From Globisporangium splendens (Eukaryota; Oomycota; Peronosporomycetes; Pythiales; Pythiaceae): a DNA stretch of 64,000 nt. Under the pieces are notes generated by a model, which saw only the letters and a list, made by a program, of their open reading frames with translations, did not search any database and had not been told where the DNA came from. The position numbers were made by a program, and so were the translations under genes. Where the stretch lies: contig VFIW01000047.1 in the NCBI GenBank assembly GCA_006386115.1, forward strand, positions 124,001 through 188,000. The letters run 5' to 3'. Shown here piece after piece: positions 45,379-56,103 of this stretch (position 1 is the stretch's first letter; every line of letters begins with the position of its first letter).

Positions 45379-46405
45379 ATGGCCCTCAAGCTCTACGTCA
45401 ACCTCATCAGCCAGCCAAGTCGCTCAGGTAGGCAACACATGTGGCTTTTGAAGCACTGAAAAGGGATCCTCCTTTAATAGTATGCTGACACTTGTTGTCG
45501 TCTTGCTACCTGCTACTGCTATTGTCACTTGTCCTGGCTGTTCCAGTCGCCTGGGTGCTCAAGGTCAAGAACATCGACTACGAGGTCGTGCAAGCCGACT
45601 TTGGTAGTCCCGTGTTCACGTCGCCCGAGTTCCTCGCGCTCAACCCGAATGGCTTCATCCCCGTGCTGCAAGACGGCGACTTCTCGATCTTCGAAGGGTG
45701 AGTGGTCCTCCAGACAAACAAGCACACTCGGCTCTCCCTATTCTCTCTCTCTCTCTCAAAGTACCGCTTCACTCGCGTACTGACTGACTGACATCACATC
45801 TCTCTTGACATGACTCGATGCAGCAACGCCATCTTGATCTACCTGTCCGAGAAGTACGGCTGGACCGACCTCTTCCCAGCCGACGTCAAGACGCGCGCCA
45901 AGATCCACCAGTACCTGCACTGGCACCACACCAACGCGCGTCTGCTCACTCCGCGAGTGCTCGTGCCGTTGATCCACTCCAAGGTCAACGCGCTCACGCC
46001 AGAAGACGAGGAGCACCTCAAGAACATCGACGCCCTGCTCACCAAGACCACCGCGCTCCTCGAGACGTTCCTCGTCAAGGACTACATCGCCGAGACGGAC
46101 GCGCCGACGATCGCAGATTACGCGGCGTACTGTGAGTTCGGCCAGACAGAGCTCATGGGTCTCTTCGACTTCAGCAAGTACCCGAAGGTGTCGGCCTGGC
46201 TCAAGCGCATGAAGGTACTACTGCTACATACACACAGTTGGCACTCGTTTTACCACTGGTGGCCTGGATTTATGTGCCGACTCACAATGTGTTTCCTCTC
46301 ATGGCGATGACTGTATAGGATATTCCCTTCCACGATGAGATTCACCAAGTGCTCGACGGTTTCCTGGCCGAGGTCGGTCTTCTCCCAGCCACGACGAACC
46401 CATAA
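45379..46405 (+). CDS. Theta-class glutathione S-transferase, copy G (subtype 2)
   Basis: Exons 45379-45427, 45547-45697, 45824-46214 and 46319-46405 give 225 residues. It is a mosaic: the exon 3 variants and short third intron are those of B/E (KNIDALL, MGLFDF), while the C-terminus is TTNP as in C/D. The promoter is segment X up to the Inr (45292-45305), as in copy D in inverted orientation. Confidence 0.92.
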
Positions 46406-47333
46406 CATAAAACACAGTACAAACAATACAAACAAGTTTGAGGAGTACCGCTGCAAAACGAAATAACAATGCATTAAACCATTAAACGTTAAGCATCAGA
46501 CTACTCGTGCAACCTAGGTGGACTTGTTGACCACTCGGTATGCTGGATGAAGAGACCCTCGCTATTGCCTCTACTAGGAAAGCTTGATGACTCAAACGTC
46601 AGGTCTATACAGCTTAAAGACTAAAACTATTTGTCTAATTAAAAGAACTTCCAGTCGATGTTGCGTCGTGATTTGTTTGTGTCGACCAGAAAGAGGCTTT
46701 GAGCTCCTTGTAAGTTGCACGTGACATAGAAATGGCGCTTCGCACACAACGCACCTCGGCTGTCTGTGATCACTAAACATGTGCGTCGATGAAGGCTTAC
46801 GTGTGTGGCGAGCCACTTTTATTCTTTTATTCCTTTCTAACGACAATGGTGCATGGATACCCGCGTGTCGCTTCAAGATCCACTTGAGCCGGCTGACACC
46901 TGTGAACTTCAACGCTAGCCGGTTAACAATGCACTGTCTCACACAACACACATGAGCACAAACTTTACTTGGACGAGTGAGCGCCCGCACCATACTACTG
47001 TCTGTACCAAACATGCATACGACTGCACGGTGATGTCAATACACAACACACAGACAGCTAAGCGTACATGATTGAAGCACTAAGCACTTCATCGCCATGT
47101 GGTATGCGAGGCGCCGCAACTCCTACACGTGGCTTTTCGAAGCGCGACCACAATCTACGGCCGCTGAACCAAACAGCTCTCTCACTGAACCGACAAATGA
47201 TCGCGCTTTCTAAATCACGCTGTTGGTGTAATCGCTTAAACGACTGAGTGAGCGCGAATCTTATCCTCACTCATCTCGGTTGACCGAGTGTCCAATGTCG
47301 CATTTGTTACGGGTCGGACACGATGACTGTCTT

Positions 47334-47512
47334 TAACCGGTTAGTTGCAAACTCAGTGGCGCGCGAAACATCCGACGAGAGACACAACTCCTCTGCCTGT
47401 CTGAGAAAAGTTGACCGGTTATTCGAACTTGCTACATCCACCGCACACTCGGAGGATCTCGCATGAACATCCACCTGCGAGAGCTTCTGCTTCTCTTGTC
47501 ATTCTCCAATTT
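47334..47512 (+). promoter_or_regulatory. GST-H promoter: AACCGGTT elements plus Inr
   Basis: TAACCGGTTA (47334-47343), TGACCGGTTA (47412-47421) and exact Inr (47499-47512), the same spacing as upstream of copy E. Confidence 0.7.
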
Positions 47513-47585
47513 CCTCCGACGAGCTCAAGTCCAAACAAAACAACAGCCAGCTCCTCAGGCAACCAATCCAGCTTACCAACTTACA

Positions 47586-48612
47586 ATGGCCCTCAAGCTC
47601 TACGTCAACCTCATCAGCCAGCCAAGTCGCTCAGGTAGGCAACACATGTGGCTTTTGAAGCACTGAAAAGGGATCCTCCTTTAATAGTATGCTGACACTT
47701 GTTGTCGTCTTGCTACCTGCTACTGCTATTGTCACTTGTCCTGGCTGTTCCAGTCGCCTGGGTGCTCAAGGTCAAGAACATCGACTACGAGGTCGTGCAA
47801 GCCGACTTTGGTAGTCCCGTGTTCACGTCGCCCGAGTTCCTCGCGCTCAACCCGAATGGCTTCATCCCCGTGCTGCAAGACGGCGACTTCTCGATCTTCG
47901 AAGGGTGAGTGGTCCTCCAGACAAACAAGCACACTCGGCTCTCCCTATTCTCTCTCTCTCTCTCAAAGTACCGCTTCACTCGCGTACTGACTGACTGACA
48001 TCACATCTCTCTTGACATGACTCGATGCAGCAACGCCATCTTGATCTACCTGTCCGAGAAGTACGGCTGGACCGACCTCTTCCCAGCCGACGTCAAGACG
48101 CGCGCCAAGATCCACCAGTACCTGCACTGGCACCACACCAACGCGCGTCTGCTCACTCCGCGAGTGCTCGTGCCGTTGATCCACTCCAAGGTCAACGCGC
48201 TCACGCCAGAAGACGAGGAGCACCTCAAGAACATCGACGCCCTGCTCACCAAGACCACCGCGCTCCTCGAGACGTTCCTCGTCAAGGACTACATCGCCGA
48301 GACGGACGCGCCGACGATCGCAGATTACGCGGCGTACTGTGAGTTCGGCCAGACAGAGCTCATGGGTCTCTTCGACTTCAGCAAGTACCCGAAGGTGTCG
48401 GCCTGGCTCAAGCGCATGAAGGTACTACTGCTACATACACACAGTTGGCACTCGTTTTACCACTGGTGGCCTGGATTTATGTGCCGACTCACAATGTGTT
48501 TCCTCTCATGGCGATGACTGTATAGGATATTCCCTTCCACGATGAGATTCACCAAGTGCTCGACGGTTTCCTGGCCGAGGTCGGTCTTCTCCCAGCCACG
48601 ACGAACCCATAA
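47586..48612 (+). CDS. Theta-class glutathione S-transferase, copy H (subtype 2)
   Basis: Exons 47586-47634, 47754-47904, 48031-48421 and 48526-48612 give 225 residues, the same protein variants as copy G (KNIDALL, MGLFDF, TTNP end). Unlike G it has the standard promoter with both AACCGGT elements. The 3' flank is the same as that of G, including the 48799-49221 minus-strand ORF of unknown meaning. Confidence 0.92.
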
Positions 48613-49540
48613 CATAAAACACAGTACAAACAATACAAACAAGTTTGAGGAGTACCGCTGCAAAACGAAATAACAATGCATTAAACCATTAAACGTTAAG
48701 CATCAGACTACTCGTGCAACCTAGGTGGACTTGTTGACCACTCGGTATGCTGGATGAAGAGACCCTCGCTATTGCCTCTACTAGGAAAGCTTGATGACTC
48801 AAACGTCAGGTCTATACAGCTTAAAGACTAAAACTATTTGTCTAATTAAAAGAACTTCCAGTCGATGTTGCGTCGTGATTTGTTTGTGTCGACCAGAAAG
48901 AGGCTTTGAGCTCCTTGTAAGTTGCACGTGACATAGAAATGGCGCTTCGCACACAACGCACCTCGGCTGTCTGTGATCACTAAACATGTGCGTCGATGAA
49001 GGCTTACGTGTGTGGCGAGCCACTTTTATTCTTTTATTCCTTTCTAACGACAATGGTGCATGGATACCCGCGTGTCGCTTCAAGATCCACTTGAGCCGGC
49101 TGACACCTGTGAACTTCAACGCTAGCCGGTTAACAATGCACTGTCTCACACAACACACATGAGCACAAACTTTACTTGGACGAGTGAGCGCCCGCACCAT
49201 GCTACTGTCTGTACCAAACATGCATACGACTGCACGGCGATGTCAATACACAACACACAGACAGCTAAGCGTACATGATTGAAGCACTAAGCACTTCATC
49301 GCCATGTGGTATGCGAGGCGCCGCAACTCCTACACGTGGCTTTTCGAAGCGCGACCACAATCTACGGCCGCTGAACCAAACAGCTCTCTCACTGAACCGA
49401 CAAATGATCGCGCTTTCTAAATCACGCTGTTGGTGTAATCGCTTAAACGACTGAGTGAGCGCGAATCTTATCCTCACTCATCTCGGTTGACCGAGTGTCC
49501 AATGTCGCATTTGTTACGGGTCGGACACGATGACTGTCTT

Positions 49541-49719
49541 TAACCGGTTAGTTGCAAACTCAGTGGCGCGCGAAACATCCGACGAGAGACACAACTCCTC
49601 TGCCTGTCTGAGAAAAGTTGACCGGTTATTCGAACTTGCTACATCCACCGCACACTCGGAGGATCTCGCATGAACATCCACCTGCGAGAGCTTCTGCTTC
49701 TCTTGTCATTCTCCAATTT
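49541..49719 (+). promoter_or_regulatory. GST-I promoter: AACCGGTT elements plus Inr
   Basis: TAACCGGTTA (49541-49550), TGACCGGTTA (49619-49628) and Inr (49706-49719) with the standard spacing. Confidence 0.7.
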
Positions 49720-49792
49720 CCTCCGACGAGCTCAAGTCCAAACAAAACAACAGCCAGCTCCTCAGGCAACCAATCCAGCTTACCAACTTACA

Positions 49793-50828
49793 ATGGCCCT
49801 CAAGCTCTACGTCAACCTCATCAGCCAGCCAAGTCGCTCAGGTAGGCAACACATGTGGCTTTTGAAGCACTGAAAAGGGATCCTCCTTTAATAGTATGCT
49901 GACACTTGTTGTCGTCTTGCTACCTGCTACTGCTATTGTCACTTGTCCTGGCTGTTCCAGTCGCCTGGGTGCTCAAGGTCAAGAACATCGACTACGAGGT
50001 CGTGCAAGCCGACTTTGGTAGTCCCGTGTTCACGTCGCCCGAGTTCCTCGCGCTCAACCCGAATGGCTTCATCCCCGTGCTGCAAGACGGCGACTTCTCG
50101 ATCTTCGAAGGGTGAGTGGTCCTCCAGACAAACAAGCACACGCAGCTCTTCCTATTCTCTCTCTATGAAACTACCGCTTCACTCACGTGCTGACTGACTG
50201 ACATCTCTCTTGACATGACTCGATGCAGCAACGCCATCTTGATCTACCTGTCCGAGAAGTACGGCTGGACCGACCTCTTCCCAGCCGACGTCAAGACGCG
50301 CGCCAAGATCCACCAGTACCTGCACTGGCACCACACCAACGCGCGTCTGCTCACCCCGCGAGTGCTCGTGCCGTTGATCCACTCCAAGGTCAACGCACTC
50401 ACGCCAGAAGACGAGGAGCACCTCAAGAACATCGACACCCTGCTCACCAAGACCACCGCGCTCCTCGAGACGTTCCTCGTCAAGGACTACATCGCCGAGA
50501 CGGACGCGCCGACGATCGCGGATTACGCGGCGTACTGTGAGTTCGGTCAGACAGAGCTCATGGGCGTCTTCGACTTCAGCAAGTACCCGAAGGTGTCGGC
50601 CTGGCTCAAGCGTATGAAGGTACTACTGCTACATATACACACACATACACACACACATACTTGGCACTCGTTTTACCACTGGTGGTTTGGATGTATGTGC
50701 CGACTCACAATGTGTTTCCTCTCATGGCGATGACTATGTAGGATATTCCCTTCCACGATGAGATTCACCAAGTGCTCGACGGTTTCCTGGCCGAGGTTGG
50801 TCTTCTCCCAGCCACGACGAACCCATAA
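49793..50828 (+). CDS. Theta-class glutathione S-transferase, copy I (subtype 2)
   Basis: Exons 49793-49841, 49961-50111, 50229-50619 and 50742-50828 give 225 residues. Exon 3 carries the C/D variants (KNIDTLL, MGVFDF) and intron 3 has the CA-repeat of C/D. Intron 2 is shorter and its CT tract is disrupted compared with all other copies, an independent change. Ends TTNP. Confidence 0.92.
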
Positions 50829-51762
50829 GATAAAACGAAGTACAAACAATACAAACAAGTTTGAGGAGTACTGCTGCAAAACGAAATAACAATGCATTAA
50901 ACCATTAAACGTTAAGCATCAGACTACTCGCGAGACCTTTGCAACCTAGGTGGACTTGTTGACCACTCGGTGTGCTGGATGAAGAGGTCCTCGCTATTGC
51001 TTCTACTAGGAAAGCTCGACGACTCAAACGTTAGGTCTATAGAGCTTAAAGACTAAAACTATTTGTCTAATTAAAAGAACTTCCAGTCGATGTTGCGTCG
51101 TGATTTGTTTGTGTCGACCAGAAAGAGGCTTCGAGCTCCTTGTAAGTTGCACGTGACATAGAAATGGCGCTTCGCACACAACGCACCTCGGCTGTCTGTG
51201 ATCACTAAACATGTGCGTCGATGAAGGCTTGCGTGTCTGGCGAGCCACTTTTATTCTTTTATTCCTTTCTAACGACAATGATGCATGGATACCCGCGTGT
51301 CGCTTCAAGATCCACTTGAGCCGGCTGACACCTGTGAGCTTCAACGCTAGCCGGTTAGCAATGCACTGTCTCACACAAACACATGAGCACAAACTTTACT
51401 TGGACGAGTGAGCGCCCGCACCATGCTACTGTCTGTGCCAAACATGCATACGACTGCACGGCGATGCCAGTACACAACACGCAGACAGCTAAGCGTACAT
51501 GATTGAAGCACTAAGCACTTCATCGCCATGTGGTATGCGAGGCGCCGCAACTCCTACACGTGGCTTTTCGAAGCGCGACCACAATCTACGGCCGCTAAAC
51601 CAAACAGCTCTCACTGAACCGAGAAATGATCGCGCTTTCTAAATCACGCTGTTGGTGCAATCGCTTAAACGACTGAGTGAGCGCGAATCTTATCCTCACT
51701 CATCTCGGTTGACCGAGTGTCCAATGTCGCATCTGTTACGGGTCGGACACGATGACTGTCTT

Positions 51763-51941
51763 TAACCGGTTAGTTGCAAACTCAGTGACGCGCGAAACAT
51801 CCGGCGAGAGACACAACTCCTCTGCCTGTCTGAGAAAAGTTGACCGATTATTCGAACTTGCTACATCCACCGCACACTCGGAGGATCTCGCATGAACATC
51901 CACCTGCGAGAGCTTCTGCTTCTCTTGTCATTCTCCAATTT
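51763..51941 (+). promoter_or_regulatory. GST-J promoter: AACCGGTT elements plus Inr
   Basis: Perfect TAACCGGTTA at 51763-51772; the proximal element is mutated to TGACCGATTA (51841-51850); Inr at 51928-51941. Confidence 0.65.
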
Positions 51942-52014
51942 CCTCCGACGAGCTCACGTCCAAACGAAACAACAGCCAGCTCCTCAGGCAACCAATCCAG
52001 CTTACCAAGTTACA

Positions 52015-53047
52015 ATGGCCCTCAAGCTCTACGTCAACCTCATCAGCCAGCCAAGTCGCTCAGGTAGGCAACATGTGGCTTTTGAAGCACTGAAAAGGGA
52101 TCCTGCTTTAATAGTATGCTGACACTTGTTGTCGTCTTGCTACTACTATTGTCACTTGTCCTGGTTGTTCCAGTCGCCTGGGTGCTCAAGGTCAAGAACA
52201 TCGACTACGAGGTCGTGCAAGCCGACTTTGGTAGTCCCGTGTTCACGTCGCCCGAGTTCCTCGCGCTCAACCCGAATGGCTTCATCCCCGTGCTGCAAGA
52301 CGGCGACTTCTCGATCTTCGAAGGGTGAGTGGTCCTCCAGACAAACAAGCACACTCGGCTCTCCCTATTCTCTCTCTCTCTCTCAAAGTACCGCTTCACT
52401 CGCGTACTGACTGACTGACATCACATCTCTCTTGACATGACTCGATGCAGCAACGCCATCTTGATCTACCTGTCCGAGAAGTACGGCTGGACCGACCTCT
52501 TCCCAGCCGACGTCAAGACGCGCGCCAAGATCCACCAGTACCTGCACTGGCACCACACCAACGCGCGTCTGCTCACTCCGCGAGTGCTCGTGCCGTTGAT
52601 CCACTCCAAGGTCAACGCGCTCACGCCAGAAGACGAGGAGCACCTCAAGAACATCGACGCCCTGCTCACCAAGACCACCGCGCTCCTCGAGACGTTCCTC
52701 GTCAAGGACTACATCGCCGAGACGGACGCGCCGACGATCGCAGATTACGCGGCGTACTGTGAGTTCGGTCCAGACAGAGCTCATGGGCTCTTCGACTTCA
52801 GCAAGTACCCGAAGGTGTCGGCCTGGCTCAAGCGTATGAAGGTACTACTGCTACATATACACACACATACACACACACATACTTGGCACTCGTTTTACCA
52901 CTGGTGGTTTGGATGTATGTGCCGACTCACAATGTGTTTCCTCTCATGGCGATGACTATGTAGGATATTCCCTTCCACGATGAGATTCACCAAGTGCTCG
53001 ACGGTTTCCTGGCCGAGGTTGGTCTTCTCCCAGCCACGACGAACTGA
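52015..53047 (+). CDS. Theta-class glutathione S-transferase, copy J (subtype 2, local frame excursion)
   Basis: Exons 52015-52063, 52174-52324, 52451-52841 and 52964-53047 give 224 residues ending TTN. Near 52768-52790 one extra C and, about 20 bp on, one missing base cancel out. Residues that read GQTELMGLFD in sister copies read GPDRAHGLFD here, and the frame is restored. The rest is subtype 2 with intron 3 of the C/D/I type. Its 3' neighbour is the broken subtype-1 copy K, tail-to-tail, repeating the A/B and E/F arrangement. Confidence 0.85.
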
Positions 53048-53344
53048 GAAATGTCGTGGTCACATCAACACGCTGCCTCGGGTCTTCAGGTCTTACAGCC
53101 AATTTATACTGATTCGGCGATCTTTTAATTTGCTGAACGGAATAGAAAACCATTTTGCGTTTTTGAACAACTTGTGCATGATTTTACGTCATGTACTATT
53201 GACTGCAGTATGCAGCTTCATTGTGTGAAAAAATGTGAGCAGAACTTTCGTTTTTGTTAAAGGGTGCATTTGTTAATCAAGCACAACGCAAATCCACAAA
53301 ACGAAAAAATGGCGAAGAAAGCATGTCCATATTCATGTGCTCAG

Positions 53345-53654
53345 TCACGCTTTCTGAGACGCAGCGAGACCCACGCTCTCCAAGAAGCCAGCGAGGACTT
53401 CGTGGATCTCAGTGCGGAACGGGATGTCCTAAATGTTGCATGCAGGCAGACCAAATTAGAATTCGCACTAAAATGCGCCGATATAATGACAAAATGCAAT
53501 TGTAAACCCCCTTACGTTCATGCGCTTGAGCCAGGCCGACACCTTCGGGTACTTGCTGAAGTCGAAGACGCCCCATGAGCTCTGTCTGACCGAACTCACA
53601 GTACGCCGCGTAATCCGCGATCGTCGGCGCGTCCGTCTCGGCGATGTAGTCCTT
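53345..53654 (-). pseudogene. Broken theta-class GST, copy K (subtype 1), cut by LINE insertion
   Basis: Minus-strand exon 4 (53428-53345) and the 3' end of exon 3 (53654-53516) of a subtype-1 GST. The coding match stops at 53654 within the codons of KDYIAETDAP, where the 3' end of the LINE begins. There is also an extra base in the MGxFDF codons, so the frame was already damaged or the sequence has an error. Exons 1 and 2 are not in this window; they would lie beyond the LINE. Confidence 0.85.
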
Positions 53655-53761
53655 CATTGTCTTTATAAGGTGAGGTATATTTAGGTTCATCGTCGTGACC
53701 TACAATATCCATTCTCCTACCTAATCTTCATTGCGAATTTCATCTAGGAGTGTAAATGTGT

Positions 53762-54661
53762 CTATAGCGCGGATTGCAATAGATCACTTCTGAATGCTAA
53801 ATAATCTTTGACCAGGATGGCATGTTCTCTTGGTCCTATGTGAGGCTGCCTTGTGTTGTCCAATGACCTTGGGTCTTCCGAACTTCGCATAAGCCAATGC
53901 ATGACGTCGTTGTCAAGATCCTGGGTGAGATTGTTGAAAGCAGCTCGATGAGTTGGGAAGTGAACCTGCGTTGAGGTTCTGGTGTCCATGGCTAGGTTGG
54001 CGGCTGAGTCCGCCATCTTGTTGAAGGCACGGTAGTGATGGTACCATCCTCGGATGTCGATGCAATCCGCGAGTCGTCGACTTGTCTGGTATAAACGTGC
54101 CAATCGGTGCTGTCGAGGGGACCGATGCATTCGCTGTTGGGAGATAATGAGTGCACTGTCTCCAATCACGTACAACGGTTCGAAGTGACTGCGTTGGGCT
54201 TCTCGGAGTCCATGTATAAGACCCCAGTACTCGGCAAAGTTGTTGGTCGTGTCCTTCCTGCTATACGCCATGCTCGCGGCCCAAATTAAACTGGCTGTGT
54301 GCGAGTCCTTATGGACACGCACGATAATGGATCCAGTCCCTCCTGGTCCTGGATTGCCGCGTGATCCACCATCGAAAAACAACAGGTAAACGCCGCGAGT
54401 ATCACTTGGAGTCAAGGGGATGGCGTCGGTTTGGCTGAGAAAGCAGTCGACATATGCCTTGAGAACTGCTGCAACCGTGTGACCGTCCGAGTCTCCAGCT
54501 TGCGCTTCAGCGAGTCGTGTGAGGTTTCGCATTCCTGCCTCTAATCTGGTCATCATGATCGCCATCTCAGCAGTCGATTCGATTGGATCCGAATCCATGC
54601 GTCGCAGATGCGCACACCAAATGGCATGTATGAGCGACGCGCTCATATATCGCCACAGCAT
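53762..54661 (-). pseudogene. LINE ORF2, RNase H domain
   Basis: A 299-codon frame with the RNase H active-site blocks FFDGGSRGNPGPGG, NNFAEYWGL, VIGDSALI and a late Asp in the NKMADSAAN segment, i.e. the D-E-D-D set of RNase H. It degrades RNA in RNA/DNA hybrids during retrotransposition. It overlaps the upstream frame by 19 bp in another register, so it was originally one protein with it. Stop at 53762. Confidence 0.85.
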
Positions 54662-56103
54662 GTGTGCGACGGATAGAGATGATCTTGGAGATGTTCATTG
54701 GAGAACTTGTGTCCGATAATGTGTCTCTTGATCGTGGTCCATGCATGCCTTGGAGTATCTGGTAGATCCAGACTGAAGATCCAGATTGCGGGGTCGTGAC
54801 CAGGAGTGATTCCGATCTTCGCCCATAGCGCATAAAAGTAGTTCCACACCAGTTTGGCTTTCGGACACTCCCAGAATAGATGTTGAACAGAAGATTGGAC
54901 AACTTGGGAGCATTCAGGATTCGAGCAGGATAGATCAGCTTTCTCATAGTTCCACATGGAGAGTCGGTTGGCTTTCAGCCGGAGAAGAGTCTGGACCGTA
55001 TAAGCAGTAATCCCTGGGATGTTGTGTAATTCGCTCCATTGGATTAATTGCAGTCCTGGCCACAGAGATCCTGCTGTATGGACAGCTTTGTTGACTGCTG
55101 CATCTCGAGTACCTTTGCCAATTTGTGTCCTCGTTGCTGCAACTTGTTGCCGATAGAAAGATCTGGTGTTATTGTATCGTCCGTTGCCACCCCATAGTTG
55201 CACGATTCTTGTGAAGCGTGGATGTGCATGGAACGACACCTTCTGCCCGTTCAAGTCTCTTGTTGCCATGATGTCACAGTCCATTGCGGAGTGAACTGTA
55301 TGCGTAGCTTTGACTAGGGTCGTGTCGACGTGGGTCCGAGTTGCTTCACTGGTGTGCAGATGCCATTCGTGGTTATAATGACGTTGCCCGTTGTACAGCC
55401 GAAGCACATTTGTTTGCTGTGGTCGATACAGAAGCTGTGGGAAGTTGGATACCAACGTAGCACATAACCGCTCGAGCGCTCGAATAGACGGCCGGGAGAA
55501 TCCGGAGATTCCACATGTTGGGATGAAGTTAAGCACTCCTGGTCTTATCCACTCCCATCGAAGTATGTCACCCAGTTGTGCTGTTCCAACTGATAATGAT
55601 GTGTGAGCAAGCTTGTAAGGGGAGCCGTTGGAATCAAGAAGCCACCCATCTGCAGTCGAGGTCATGTATGGCAACCATTCTGCACAGAATGTCCCGCGTA
55701 GCTTTCGTCCTTCAGCGATGATACCTGGAAGCCTGTCAGATATTTTAGAGCTGAGGTCGATCTGGAACACATCGCCATCCCATTGAGTCTGCACAATTGT
55801 CGACTTGAAGTGCTCGTAACACCAACGTACATTATCACGTTCTCTGGGCTCATAGGGTCGAGAATGGAGCGACGCACATAATGCTGCGCCAGTTGTCCAC
55901 ATGTTATCACGAAGCTGGGGTGGCCGCCTTGGAGTTGCATCGAGCGGCGTGATGTACGTCGAAGAAGCCCTTGTGTTGTGCAGCAAGATTTCCCCGATGA
56001 CCTGATCGATGTGAGAGGTAGTGATTGCCCATCTGGAGACTGCTGTGGCACTCATCGTCATCAGCTCAGTTCTGATGTTGGGTACTGACAAGCCTCCATT
56101 CAT
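54643..56103 (-). pseudogene. LINE ORF2, post-RT region with zf-RVT-like motif
   Basis: A 486-codon frame continuing the RT protein after a one-base slip at an A6 run (near 56100). It contains the conserved block NRLSMWNYEKADLSC ... CSQVVQSSVQHLFWEC, a CCHC-type zf-RVT motif common in LINE ORF2 proteins. It ends at 54643, out of register with the RNase H frame. Confidence 0.8.

Larger units (their letters stand above)
45292..53047. repeat. Direct tandem array of four GST units (G, H, I, J)
   Basis: Four head-to-tail units whose ATGs are spaced 2,207, 2,207 and 2,222 bp apart. Each has a GST gene, a 3' flank with the domain-less 140-codon minus-strand ORF (slightly shortened in I) and the next promoter. 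They match the C/D units in inverted orientation. Confidence 0.9.
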
